64,000 nt of DNA, taken from positions 62,001-126,000 of the forward strand of contig JAIOAW010000002.1 of the NCBI GenBank assembly GCA_019873625.1, read 5' to 3'. Origin of the DNA: Chloroflexota bacterium (GTDB taxonomy: Bacteria > Chloroflexota > Anaerolineae > UBA1429). A model generated the notes under the pieces. It saw only the letters and a list, made by a program, of their open reading frames with translations. It had not been told where the DNA came from and made no database searches. The stretch's first letter is position 1; every line of letters starts with the position of its first letter. Positions 33,544-42,751 of this stretch are shown in pieces. The translations under genes were made by a program, and so were the position numbers.

Positions 33544-35253
33544 ATGCATCGCACCTTTGCGACGACGACATGCCGCCAGCAGATCTATCTCGATGGCCTC
33601 TGGGATTTTAGCACGGATCCTGGCGACCGGGGCCTTTCGGAGGGATGGTATGCCCACTTCCCCTCACCCGCAAGGAAACTCTGGGTGCCGGGCGTTTGGA
33701 ACACGATGCCCTCCCTCCTTCATTATGAGGGGCCGGCCTGGTATCGCACGCGCTTTTCCTTACCCCCTTGTGAGGCGGCGGTGCTTCACTTTGCCGCGGT
33801 GACCCATCAGACGAACGTGTGGCTCGATGGAGAACCCTTGGGTGAGCACTATGGGGGGTTCTTGCCCTTTTCGTTCACCGTGCTCAGCCCGCCGCCGGGG
33901 GAGCATAACCTCGTGGTGCGGGTGGATAACACCCACGATATGACGACGACCATCCCCTCGGCCGCGCTGGACTGGTTCCGCTATGGAGGCATCCCGCGCC
34001 CCGTGTGGGTGGAGCCTTTGCGACAATCGGGCTATATCGCCTCGATGCGCCTGGTGCCCTCGTTGGAAAGGGACGTGCCCACGTTGCGCGTGCGCGCAGA
34101 ACTGGTGAACGTGCGCGAGGGAACCGTTTCCGGCGAGTGGCGGTTCTATGTAGATGGTGCCCTGGTGCGGGCAGAGCGCACCTCGTTGCAGGCCTTTGGC
34201 TCTGAGGTGCTCTTTTTCACCGTGGAACTGCCCGGTGCGGCGCTCTGGTCGCCGGCCCAACCCATCCTTCACACGGCGCGCCTCGAATTTATGGGAGATG
34301 ACCTCGTCGAACGCACGGGGTTCCGCGAGATTCGCATCGTTGGCCAGGAGGTCCTGCTCAACGGCGAGCCGCTCCGCATCCGAGGCATCAACCGTCATGA
34401 GGATCACCCGGATTGGGGGTTCGCTCTGCCGGTGCACCTTATGGTGAAAGACTTGGCCATCTTGCGAGAGTTGGGCGTGAATGCCGTGCGTGGTGCGCAC
34501 TATCCGAATGACCCCCGGTTCCTCGATTTGTGCGATGAGGCGGGCCTCCTCGTTATGGAAGAAATCCCCCTCTGGGGGTTCTCGAGCGACCAGTTGCGTT
34601 CGGATATCATCGCCGATCGGGCCTGCGCAATGCTTTGGGCGATGATCGAACGCGACATCCACCACCCCTCGATTTGGGCTTGGAGCCTCCTCAACGAGTG
34701 TGCCACGGATACGCCGGAGGGCAGGCTGGTGGTGGAACATCTCGCCCAGACGGCGCGGGAACTTGACCCCACGCGCCCTTTGACGTTCGCCTCCGACCGG
34801 GGCACGGCCGATGTATGCTTCGACCTGGTGGATATCGTCTCCATAAACGCCTACTATGGCTGGTACCGGCGCGACGCGACTTGGAGCGATTTTCTTGCTG
34901 AGATGCGCGCCTATGTGGGCGATAAGCCGCTCCTCATCACGGAATGCGGGGCAGGGGGCATCTATGGCTGCCACGCCTTGGATGAGGACGTCCTTTGGAG
35001 CGAGGAATACCAGGCCAAGGCGCTGCTCGAGGCTCTAGCGGCCTTTGAGGGGCGAGGGGACCTCCTGGGTTACCACATTTGGCAGTTTTGCGATACGCGC
35101 ACGGACCTTTCTCGTGCGCTCCGCCGGCCGCGCAGTTACAACAACAAGGGCCTCTTGAACGAGTATCGGCTCCCCAAACTGGCCTATTACGCCCTCAAAA
35201 AGCGCTTGCAGGGCGAAGGCACGGAAGAAAGGGCGAGTTTCACGCAATATTAA
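33544..35253 (+). CDS. Glycoside hydrolase family 2, beta-glucuronidase-like
   Basis: 569 aa from MHRTFATTTCRQQIYLDGLW, after GGAGGCAGGGGG; the track start falls inside the promoter. N-terminal sugar-binding jelly roll (LDGLWDFSTDP), Ig-like domain, then the TIM barrel. The acid/base Glu is in WSLLNECATDTPEG, the aromatic motif NAYYGWY matches E. coli GusA, and the nucleophile lies in LLITECGAGGIYG. A C-terminal YNNKGLLNEYRLPK carries the NxK motif that recognises the glucuronate carboxylate. No signal peptide, so it is cytoplasmic and would act on imported oligosaccharides or glucuronides. Confidence 0.88.
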   Translation: MHRTFATTTCRQQIYLDGLWDFSTDPGDRGLSEGWYAHFPSPARKLWVPGVWNTMPSLLHYEGPAWYRTRFSLPPCEAAVLHFAAVTHQTNVWLDGEPLGEHYGGFLPFSFTVLSPPPGEHNLVVRVDNTHDMTTTIPSAALDWFRYGGIPRPVWVEPLRQSGYIASMRLVPSLERDVPTLRVRAELVNVREGTVSGEWRFYVDGALVRAERTSLQAFGSEVLFFTVELPGAALWSPAQPILHTARLEFMGDDLVERTGFREIRIVGQEVLLNGEPLRIRGINRHEDHPDWGFALPVHLMVKDLAILRELGVNAVRGAHYPNDPRFLDLCDEAGLLVMEEIPLWGFSSDQLRSDIIADRACAMLWAMIERDIHHPSIWAWSLLNECATDTPEGRLVVEHLAQTARELDPTRPLTFASDRGTADVCFDLVDIVSINAYYGWYRRDATWSDFLAEMRAYVGDKPLLITECGAGGIYGCHALDEDVLWSEEYQAKALLEALAAFEGRGDLLGYHIWQFCDTRTDLSRALRRPRSYNNKGLLNEYRLPKLAYYALKKRLQGEGTEERASFTQY

Positions 35254-35272
35254 TTCAAGCCGTTCGAAAGCG

Positions 35273-35281
35273 TGCTACAAT
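35273..35281 (+). promoter_or_regulatory. Extended -10 promoter of the two-component operon
   Basis: TGCTACAAT: TGn plus TACAAT, 57 nt before the response regulator ATG. The -35 region (TTCAAG) is weak. Confidence 0.45.
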
Positions 35282-35337
35282 GAAATGATGAAGCCATCCA
35301 TAGGGGCGGCCCATAGCCTGGGCAAGGTGAAGAGCGT

Positions 35338-35721
35338 ATGGGAGAGAAGCCAAGGGTTCTCGTGGTGGATGATGACGCCGGCATACGCGAGACGATGGCC
35401 GATATCTTGGCCCTTGAGGGGTATGACGTGACCCTCGCCGCAAGCGGCGAAGAAGCGGTCGCAATCGCCCAACGCGAACGCTTCGATGTGGCCCTTTTGG
35501 ATATCCGTATGCCGGGGATGAACGGCGTCGAGGCGCTCAAGATGATCAAAGGCCTAGATCCCACAATACGGGTGATTATGATCACGGGCTTTGAGGTGGG
35601 TACCTTGCTGGATGAGGCGATGGAGGCCGGTGCGGAGGCCGTCTTCCGCAAACCCCTCGACGTGGCGACGTTCCTGCCGCTGCTCTTGGCCACGGCTGAT
35701 CCGGATGCCCTGCCCGAATAG
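35338..35721 (+). CDS. Stand-alone response regulator receiver
   Basis: 127 aa CheY-like domain. Acidic pocket in VLVVDDDAGIRETM, phospho-acceptor Asp in VALLDIRMPGMNGVEAL, the Thr in IMITGFEVG and the Lys in VFRKPLDVATF. No output domain, so it signals by protein contact. The RBS is AAGGTGAAG. The histidine kinase starts 28 nt downstream and is the evident partner. Confidence 0.93.
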   Translation: MGEKPRVLVVDDDAGIRETMADILALEGYDVTLAASGEEAVAIAQRERFDVALLDIRMPGMNGVEALKMIKGLDPTIRVIMITGFEVGTLLDEAMEAGAEAVFRKPLDVATFLPLLLATADPDALPE

Positions 35722-35749
35722 GGTGCTCTTTCTGGCCCAAGGAGGAGAT

Positions 35750-37120
35750 ATGGAAGTCATCAATACATTGGCCGCCCTCGCCGCCGAGTGTGAGCGCCTC
35801 GCCGCGCGGGGTTTGTGCTCCGCAAAAGTGCTCGACCTCGTTCGCTCGTTGCAGGGCGATGTGCAGAGCCTCCTGCGCGAGCGAGAGGAACTCGCCTCTC
35901 TGTATGCCGTAGCCCGTGAACTGGCCCAGGCGACCGACCTGCCGAGCCTGCTCGAATCCATCATCGATAAGGCCATTGCCCTGGTCAAGGGGGAGAGAGG
36001 GTTCGTGGTGTTGGGCGAGAATGGCGATCACTACCGCGTGGCGGCCGCTCGCCGCTTCGACGAGACGGACATTCAACCCGATAGCGGCCTCTATAGCACC
36101 ACGCTCGTTCGCCGCGTGATGACGACGCGCGAGCCAATCCTCACGACGAACATCCAGACCGATGAGCGTTTTGAGTTGAGCCAGAGCATCATCCTCCAGG
36201 ATATCCGTTCGGTGCTGGCCGTCCCCCTGGTGGCGCGCGGCGAACTCCAAGGGGCCGTGTATGTGGATACACGTATGAGCGAGCGTCATTTTACCGAGGC
36301 GGATTTGCGCCTCCTTGAGGCGATGGCCAGCCAAGCGGCGATGGCCATCCGTGCGGCGCGCCTTACCGAAACGCTCCGCGAGAACAACGCCCAATTGGAA
36401 AGGGCCATCCGCGAATTGCGCGAGACGCAGGAACAACTCGTCCAGGCCGAACGCCTGGCCGCCGTGGGAAGGCTGGCGGCGAGCGTGGCCCACGAACTGC
36501 GCACCCCCCTTATGGTGATGCGCAGTGGGCTGTATTTTCTCGATCGCCTTGTGACCGAGGGGCATTTTGATTCGCCCGAAACGTTCAGGCGCTACATCCA
36601 AAAGATTGATACAGAGATTGACCGCCAATCCAAGATCATCAACGACCTCCTCTTCTTTTCGCGCAATCGGCCGCGTCGGCTGGCCAGCGTGGATTTGAAC
36701 GCCCTCGTCAAGGAATCTTTTATGCGCGTCACGATGCCCGAATCGGTGCGCGTGGAGGAGGATTTGAACACCAGCCTGCCGCCCATCCTGGCCGATGGGG
36801 ACCAAATCCAGCAGGTGCTCATCAACCTCATCACGAACGCGGTGCAGGCGATGCCCCAAGGGGGCACGCTGACCCTACGCACGGCCATGGAGGAGCATTT
36901 TGCCGTGGTGCAGGTGCAGGATACGGGCGTGGGCATCACAGAAGAACAGATGTCCCAGTTGTTCAAGCCGTTCTACACGACCCGCGAGCAGGGCATTGGC
37001 CTTGGCCTGGCCGTTAGCCAAAGTATCGTCGAGGGGCACCGGGGCACGATCTCGGTGGAATCTACGCCGGGCCAAGGGACGACCTTTACCGTGCGCTTGC
37101 CGTATGAGTTGATCGGCTGA
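35750..37120 (+). CDS. GAF-domain sensor histidine kinase
   Basis: 456 aa from MEVINTLAALAAECERLAAR behind AAGGAGGAGAT; the track ORF adds 53 spurious codons. N-terminal coiled coil (~1-55), GAF domain (~60-205), a second coiled coil (~207-235), HisKA with phospho-acceptor His248 in SVAHELRTPL, and HATPase with NLITNAVQAMP (N box), DTGVGI (G1) and GIGLGLAVSQ (G2). No transmembrane segment, so it is a soluble kinase sensing a cytoplasmic ligand or redox/light signal through GAF; no chromophore cysteine is apparent. It probably phosphorylates the upstream receiver. Confidence 0.93.
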   Translation: MEVINTLAALAAECERLAARGLCSAKVLDLVRSLQGDVQSLLREREELASLYAVARELAQATDLPSLLESIIDKAIALVKGERGFVVLGENGDHYRVAAARRFDETDIQPDSGLYSTTLVRRVMTTREPILTTNIQTDERFELSQSIILQDIRSVLAVPLVARGELQGAVYVDTRMSERHFTEADLRLLEAMASQAAMAIRAARLTETLRENNAQLERAIRELRETQEQLVQAERLAAVGRLAASVAHELRTPLMVMRSGLYFLDRLVTEGHFDSPETFRRYIQKIDTEIDRQSKIINDLLFFSRNRPRRLASVDLNALVKESFMRVTMPESVRVEEDLNTSLPPILADGDQIQQVLINLITNAVQAMPQGGTLTLRTAMEEHFAVVQVQDTGVGITEEQMSQLFKPFYTTREQGIGLGLAVSQSIVEGHRGTISVESTPGQGTTFTVRLPYELIG

Positions 37121-37148
37121 GGTCCCCGCAAAAAAAGGCGGCTGGGGG

Positions 37149-40100
37149 ATGATTGGGCAGCGGCTTGCCGGCCTTGAACTCATCGAACTTGTAGGCATAG
37201 GCGGCGCGGCCGAAGTATACCGCGCCCGCCATCCGCGCTATGGCGACGTGGCCGTCAAAGTCCTCTCTCAGCGCGCCGACCCCGAGATGATTTTGCGCTT
37301 CAACCGAGAGGCGCAACTCCTCGCCCAGTTGGACCATCCCCACATCGTGCACTTGTACGAGATGGGTGAAGAGGCCGGGTTGCGCTACCTGGTGATGGAA
37401 TGGATGCCCGGCGGCAGCCTCAAGGATCGTCTGCAGAAGGGGCCTTTGCCGTGGCAAGACGCGGTGCGCTATGGGCGAGAAATCGCCGAGGCCCTGGCCT
37501 ATGCCCATACGCGAGGCATCGTCCATCGGGATATCAAACCGGGCAATATCCTGTTCGACGCGGCCGGCCGCGCAAAGTTGACGGATTTTGGCCTAGCCCA
37601 CTGGGCCGAGGCCTCGGCGATGACGCGCACGGGCACATTGCTCGGCACCGTCTTTTACCTTTCGCCCGAGCAGGCCGTGGGGCGCAAGGTGGATGCCCGA
37701 AGCGACCTCTATGCCCTAGGGGCGCTCTTGTATGAGATGATCATCGGCGAGCCACCTTTTACGGGGAGTTCCGCCGTGGGGATCATCTATAAGATCATCT
37801 ATGAGCCGGCGCCGCGAGCGCGCGCCCTCAAAGCGGGTCTCCCTGCCGAACTGGATGACCTTCTGAGCGCGCTCTTGGCCAAAGGCGCCGAGCAGCGGCC
37901 CCAGAGCGCTGGGCAGGTGGCTGAGGCCTTGGGGCGATTGCTCGCCGGGCCACCACTCGGTGAAGCCTCTCCGACCATTGGGCCCGTTTTGGAGCGCGCC
38001 GGCGCGGCCTTGCCCCCTTTGATAGGGCGCGAGGAGGAGATGGCCGCCCTGCGGCTAGCCTTAGAGCGCGCCCTCGAAGGGGTGGGGGCGCTTTGCTGGG
38101 TGGCGGGGGAAGCCGGCTTGGGCAAAACGCGCCTCGCCCAAGAATTGGCTAGTGAGGCCCGCCGGCGCGGCGCCCTTGTGCTCCGTGGCGAGTGCCTTTA
38201 CAGCGATTCTCCGAACCCCTATGCGCCCATCCTCGAAATCCTGGATGATTTTGAGGCGCAGCGTGAACCCATGCTCGCCTCACAAGGCGCAGAGGCCGCC
38301 TGGCGTGAGCATTGGGCGCGGCTGGGGAACGTCTTGCGGGCGGGCGCGGGGCAGCCGGGGGGCCTGGCAGCGCCTGCGCACCTGTTTGAGGCATTTACGC
38401 AGTTCCTCATCGAGGTGGCGCGCCCGCAGGGCCTCGTGGTGATCCTCGAGGACCTCCAGTGGGCCAGCCCCACCCTCCTGCAAATTTTGCACTATGCGGC
38501 GCGGAGCCTTTCCGAGGCGCGCGTTCTCCTCTTGGGCACGTATCGCCCGGAGGATATCCTCCCTGGCCCCAACCAGGCGCCGCACCCTTTGCAGGAGGTG
38601 CTGCGCCGTTTAAGCCGCGAGCAGTTGCACCGGGAAATCCGCCTGCGGCCGCTTTCCCCCTTCGATGTGGAGGGGCTAGCCCAAGAGGCGTTGAAGGCCG
38701 AAGCGGTGAGCGGCGAACTCCTCGACCTCCTGGTGCGAGAGGCCGAAGGGAACCCCTTTTACCTCTTGGAGATGCTCCGCTTTTTGCAGGAGCAAGGGTT
38801 CCTTGAGCAACGAGGGGGCGCTTGGCAGTTGGCGCGTGCCCCTGGGGAAGGGAGCATCCCGCCGACGATCTTGGGCCTGGTGATGCGGCGCGTCGAGCGG
38901 CTGGATGCGCCGAGCCGCGAGTTGCTCGATTGGGCGGCCGTGATGGGCCAGCGTTTGGACCTGAGGCTGCTCGCGGAATTGACCGGCTCATCGCTGATGG
39001 CCGTGATGCGCCAACTGCACCGCATCGCCCAAGATCACGGCCTAGTCATCGCCGATGAGGAGGCCTTTCATTTTGCCCATGCCAAAGTTCAGCAAGCGCT
39101 CTATGAGGCGATGCCCCCCTTTATGCGGCGCGAGGGCCACCGCCTTTTGGGGCAGGCCCTCGAGGCGCGCGCTCAGGCCGGCGAAGCCGTGGATGTTTAC
39201 GCCCTGGCGCGCCATTTTGCCCTGGCGGGGGATGTGCAGCGCGGCTACCGTTACAGCGTGATGGCGGCTGACCAGGCCGAGGCGGCCTTGGCCTTCGAGG
39301 AGGCCGCCGACCACCTGCGCCGGGCGCTCGAAATGCTCGAGGAGATGCCCGAGTTGGAATCTCCGCCGCAACGTCTGCATCTCACCCACCGTTTAGGGCG
39401 CCTTCTCCTTTCGATAGGGCGGTTCGAAGCGGCCCTCGCCACGCTTCAGGGGGCGTTGGATCTCGCCAAGGCTTGGGGAGAGCGCGCCATTCAGGCGGAT
39501 GTTTCGCTCGACATCGGCCTTGTGCATGGGCGGCTTGGCGAATGGGAAGAGATGCTCCGCTGGGGCGATGAGAGCCTGCGCCTGGCAGAGGCCTTGCAGG
39601 ACCCCGAGCGGATGGTTCGGGCGTTGATCTCGACGGGCTTTTATGCCTTTGAAGGGGGAGACTGGGCCTCGGCGGCGGAGCGCCTTTCCAGAGCCGAGGC
39701 CTTGGCCGAGGAGAACAACCTAACGCTCCTTGGGGCGCGGGCGGCGGGGAACCGGGCCATCTTGGAAAATGCTCGCGGCCAGCATACATTGGCCCTGCAA
39801 CGCCTGCAATCGAGCATCGCCACCTTCCGCCGTTTGGGTATGATGGCCGATGTGGCCCGCGGCTTGAACAATATGGGGATGGTCTATTACGCGCTGGCCG
39901 ATTTCGCCCAGGCGCGGGCCTGCTACCGAGAGGCGCTCGAGATCTTTGGCCGGCTGGGCGATGTGCGCGAACAGGGGGTGGCCCACCTCCACCTGGCGGA
40001 AGTCGCCCTCGCCGAAGGGGCCTTGGAAGAGGCGCGCGCCCACTGCGTGCAGGCCGTGCGGAGGTTTTCTCGCCTTGGGTTCGAGTTGGGCATCGCCGAT

Positions 40101-40367
40101 GTGGGGCGGGTGTATGGGGGGATTGCGGCGCAGGAGGGGCGCACGGCCGTGGCTGAACGATACCTGCGCGAGGCACTTGCCATCTATGAAACCCACGGCG
40201 ACCAACTCAATGTGGCCGAAACGCGCCAAGCGCTCGCCGTGCTCCTGGAAAAGGCCGGCAAGGCCTATGAAGCCCAAGAGCACCTCGAGCAATCTCGCAT
40301 CATCTACCGCGCCCTGCTCGACGCCGCCGAAGGGGAACCCCCGGCGGAGGGCAACCCCGGCGGGTAA
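37149..40367 (+). CDS. Ser/Thr protein kinase fused to AAA ATPase and TPR repeats
   Basis: 1072 aa. Kinase domain ~1-265: glycine loop LVGIGGAAEVYRARHP, VAVKVL lysine, catalytic loop HRDIKPGNILF, DFGLAHW and LYALGALLYEM. A STAND/AAA-type ATPase follows with Walker A VAGEAGLGKTRLAQEL (~320) and hhhhD motif LVVILEDLQWASP. Residues ~650-1060 are tetratricopeptide-like helices (ALATLQGALDLAK, RGLNNMGMVYYALADFAQAR). There is no transmembrane helix. Such proteins integrate signals by phosphorylation and oligomerisation; target unknown. Its 3' end overlaps folK on the other strand by 64 bp. Confidence 0.92.
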   Translation: MIGQRLAGLELIELVGIGGAAEVYRARHPRYGDVAVKVLSQRADPEMILRFNREAQLLAQLDHPHIVHLYEMGEEAGLRYLVMEWMPGGSLKDRLQKGPLPWQDAVRYGREIAEALAYAHTRGIVHRDIKPGNILFDAAGRAKLTDFGLAHWAEASAMTRTGTLLGTVFYLSPEQAVGRKVDARSDLYALGALLYEMIIGEPPFTGSSAVGIIYKIIYEPAPRARALKAGLPAELDDLLSALLAKGAEQRPQSAGQVAEALGRLLAGPPLGEASPTIGPVLERAGAALPPLIGREEEMAALRLALERALEGVGALCWVAGEAGLGKTRLAQELASEARRRGALVLRGECLYSDSPNPYAPILEILDDFEAQREPMLASQGAEAAWREHWARLGNVLRAGAGQPGGLAAPAHLFEAFTQFLIEVARPQGLVVILEDLQWASPTLLQILHYAARSLSEARVLLLGTYRPEDILPGPNQAPHPLQEVLRRLSREQLHREIRLRPLSPFDVEGLAQEALKAEAVSGELLDLLVREAEGNPFYLLEMLRFLQEQGFLEQRGGAWQLARAPGEGSIPPTILGLVMRRVERLDAPSRELLDWAAVMGQRLDLRLLAELTGSSLMAVMRQLHRIAQDHGLVIADEEAFHFAHAKVQQALYEAMPPFMRREGHRLLGQALEARAQAGEAVDVYALARHFALAGDVQRGYRYSVMAADQAEAALAFEEAADHLRRALEMLEEMPELESPPQRLHLTHRLGRLLLSIGRFEAALATLQGALDLAKAWGERAIQADVSLDIGLVHGRLGEWEEMLRWGDESLRLAEALQDPERMVRALISTGFYAFEGGDWASAAERLSRAEALAEENNLTLLGARAAGNRAILENARGQHTLALQRLQSSIATFRRLGMMADVARGLNNMGMVYYALADFAQARACYREALEIFGRLGDVREQGVAHLHLAEVALAEGALEEARAHCVQAVRRFSRLGFELGIADVGRVYGGIAAQEGRTAVAERYLREALAIYETHGDQLNVAETRQALAVLLEKAGKAYEAQEHLEQSRIIYRALLDAAEGEPPAEGNPGG

Positions 40368-40837
40368 GGCGCCACGTCGGGCGTCGGCCCGAAGTCGCGT
40401 AGATGTTCGGCGATGGTGCGCCCCGTGCAAGGATGGCGAACCTCGGGGGCGATCTCCGCAAGCGGCACGAGCACGGTGCTGCGCGAGAGCATCCCCGGGT
40501 GGGGGATCGTCAGATCAGCGCTCTCGAGGCAAAGGTCCCCATAGAGGAGGATATCCAGGTCAATCACACGGGGGCCGTAGCGCACCGTGGGCACGCGCCC
40601 TAGGGCCGTTTCGATGGCCTTCAAACGCCGGAGGAGTTCTTCTGGCGGGATGGCCGTCTCGAGTGCGCAGGCGGCGTTGAGAAAGCGCGGTTGCTCCACC
40701 ACGCCCCAGGGTTCCGTCTCGCAAAGGGAAGATACGGCCAGAAGGCGCCCCAACCCCTCAATGGCCTGCAGGGCGCGGCGGATGGATGCCTCTCGATCGC
40801 CCAGGTTCGAGCCAAGGCCGAGATAGACCACCGTCAT
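40304..40837 (-). CDS. folK: 2-amino-4-hydroxy-6-hydroxymethyldihydropteridine pyrophosphokinase
   Basis: 177 aa. HPPK signatures: VYLGLGSNLGDREASIRRAL at the N-terminus and GPRVIDLDILLYGDLCLES with the Mg-binding DLD, then HPGMLSRSTVLVPLAEIAP. The last ~20 residues (PSAGGSPSAASSRAR) are beyond the usual fold and lie over the antisense end of the kinase-TPR gene. ATGA overlap with folP. Transfers pyrophosphate from ATP to the pterin in folate synthesis. Confidence 0.95.
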   Translation of the reverse strand: MTVVYLGLGSNLGDREASIRRALQAIEGLGRLLAVSSLCETEPWGVVEQPRFLNAACALETAIPPEELLRRLKAIETALGRVPTVRYGPRVIDLDILLYGDLCLESADLTIPHPGMLSRSTVLVPLAEIAPEVRHPCTGRTIAEHLRDFGPTPDVAPYPPGLPSAGGSPSAASSRAR

Positions 40838-42090
40838 ACGATGTTCCCCCGCTTTTGGAAGGCCTCGACCATCCGCAGGGCGCGTACGGTGGCTTGCACG
40901 TCATGCACGCGCACGATGTGCACCGCGCCGCGCAAAACCGCCGTTACCACAGAGGCCAGCGTCCCTTCGAGGCGCTCTTCGGGCGGCAGGTTGAGCGTGT
41001 AGCCGATGAATGACTTGCGCGAGGGGCCGATGAGCATCGGGTAGCCCAGCACGCGGAACTCGCCGATGTGGTTCAAAAGCGAGAGGTTCTGTTCCACCGT
41101 CTTGCCGAAACCGATGCCGGGGTCCACCAGGAGGCGCTCCGGCGCGATGCCCTGTTCTAAGGCCAACGCGATTTGCCCCCTGAGTTCGCGGAGGATATCG
41201 GCAAAGAGGTCCTCATAGTGCACGCCGATATAGCGCCCACCGAGGCGCGCCTCTTGCGCGGCATTATGCGGGCGGCTGCGGTTGTGCATTATGATGATCG
41301 GCACGCGGCGCTCCGCCGCTAGGGGGGCCATCTCGGGGTCCATCCGGAGGCCCCAGACGTCGTTAATCATATCGGCCCCCGCGTCGAGGGCGGCGCGGGC
41401 CACAGAGGCCTTGTAGGTATCCACCGAAAGGGGAGCATCCGTTTCGGCGCGGAGGGCACGGATGGCCGGCACCACGCGGGCGATTTCCGTCTCGGCATCC
41501 ACCGGGGCAGCCCCCGGCCGGGTGGATTCTCCGCCGATATCCAAGATATCCGCCCCCTCGGCAAGCATCTGCAAGGCCCGCGAGACCACGCGCTGGAGAA
41601 AGGGCCTATCCTCCGGCCCGGCGAGGAGGCCATCTCCGGAGAAAGAATCCGGCGTTACGTTCAAGATGCCCATCACATAGGTGCGCTCGCCCCAGGCGAA
41701 TTCGCGCGACCCAATGCGGCATAAGGGATAGAATGGCCCTTGGCGAGCCTGCAAGGCCTCGGCGATTTCGCGGGCCAGGGCGTGCGCTGCGCCATCCCCC
41801 AAGGCTTGAAGAGTTTGGATGAGCGCCTGGAAGGCCTGGGCTGGCCCGGCGAGGGAAAGGTCGCAGGTGGCCTCCCCTTTGGGTTGGGCTAATGCCGCAA
41901 AGGCGCCCATTTCTCGGGTGCGGATGGCGAGAGCCTCGGCTAGGGCGAGGGGCACATCGTGCGCCTTGAGCGCGAGGCCGTCGGGAGAGGCTGCGCCGAA
42001 GGCGCCCTGCTTGGCTAGTTCTTGGCACCAGTGCGGCAGGGCCGAATGATCCGGCACATAGATGCGCACGTTGTAGCGGTTTGGGGCCAT
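40834..42090 (-). CDS. folP: Dihydropteroate synthase with an N-terminal extension
   Basis: 418 aa, against about 270-290 for ordinary FolP. The catalytic barrel begins near residue 135: YVMGILNVTPDSFSGDG, ILDIGGESTRPGA, LSVDTYKASVARAA, MINDVWG, IIIMHNR, LLVDPGIGFGKT and LIGPSRKSFIG are all present. Residues 1-130 (NRYNVRIYVPDHSALPHWCQ and on) form an extra domain I do not recognise. AAAGGGTTAGGT precedes the ATG, and the frame is continuous, so the extension is probably real. Makes dihydropteroate from p-aminobenzoate; FolK follows by 4-bp overlap. Confidence 0.94.
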   Translation of the reverse strand: MAPNRYNVRIYVPDHSALPHWCQELAKQGAFGAASPDGLALKAHDVPLALAEALAIRTREMGAFAALAQPKGEATCDLSLAGPAQAFQALIQTLQALGDGAAHALAREIAEALQARQGPFYPLCRIGSREFAWGERTYVMGILNVTPDSFSGDGLLAGPEDRPFLQRVVSRALQMLAEGADILDIGGESTRPGAAPVDAETEIARVVPAIRALRAETDAPLSVDTYKASVARAALDAGADMINDVWGLRMDPEMAPLAAERRVPIIIMHNRSRPHNAAQEARLGGRYIGVHYEDLFADILRELRGQIALALEQGIAPERLLVDPGIGFGKTVEQNLSLLNHIGEFRVLGYPMLIGPSRKSFIGYTLNLPPEERLEGTLASVVTAVLRGAVHIVRVHDVQATVRALRMVEAFQKRGNIV

Positions 42091-42101
42091 ACCTAACCCT
42101 T

Positions 42102-42743
42102 TTACGCGCGTTTCGGCTTCAAGATGACCACACGCGGCTCCTCGCCGAGTTGAGATTTCGTAACCGTCAGGCTCTCCATCTCCTCAGCGTGTTTGACGCC
42201 CATTTCGTTCAAAAAGCGCGTCACGGTGCCCAGTTGCGTCTCGAGGTCAGCCACGCGGTAATACATCGGGATAACGATGCTCGGCTCGAGGAGATTGACG
42301 GTCTCGACCGCGCGCGTGGCGCTGAGCGCCGTGCGCCCCCCCACGGGGATGAACAGGATGTCCACGCCGTCGAACTGCTCCATCTGGGCCTGCGTGGGCA
42401 CTTGGCGCATATGCCCCAGGTGGCAAACCGTCAAATCTTCCGCCTCGATGAGGTAGGCCGTGTTGCGGCCGTGGCCGTCATTGGGGTAGGGCGGGTCATC
42501 GGTGGCCACGCCGATGACGAACGTGCCGGCCACCTCATACTCCCCCGGCCCGGTGATGGCATAGTAAGGGTTGCGCACCGCGGCGAGATAGTTATGCTCG
42601 GGGTGATCGTGGCTCACGGTGACGATATTGGCCGTCAACCGGGGGAGGCGGTAGCCCAGTTCCGGCGGGAAGGGGTCGCACACGACGGCACACCCTTTGG
42701 TGCGCAGGCGAAAACAACAGTGGCCGTACCAGGTGATCTCCAT
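42102..42743 (-). CDS. Metallo-beta-lactamase-fold hydrolase (UlaG/UPF0173-like)
   Basis: 213 aa, starting MEITWYGHCCFRLR after AAGGAGCC. The metal motif is SHDHPEHN, an HxHxxH with Glu where the consensus has Asp. Downstream: ITGPGEYEV, VCHLGHMRQ, and IPVGGRTALSATRA with a final MYYR. The family includes L-ascorbate-6-P lactonase and various uncharacterised hydrolases; substrate not inferable. Lies 8 nt after the AlkZ-like gene and 11 nt before folP, inside one operon. Confidence 0.85.
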   Translation of the reverse strand: MEITWYGHCCFRLRTKGCAVVCDPFPPELGYRLPRLTANIVTVSHDHPEHNYLAAVRNPYYAITGPGEYEVAGTFVIGVATDDPPYPNDGHGRNTAYLIEAEDLTVCHLGHMRQVPTQAQMEQFDGVDILFIPVGGRTALSATRAVETVNLLEPSIVIPMYYRVADLETQLGTVTRFLNEMGVKHAEEMESLTVTKSQLGEEPRVVILKPKRA

Positions 42744-42751
42744 AAGGCTCC

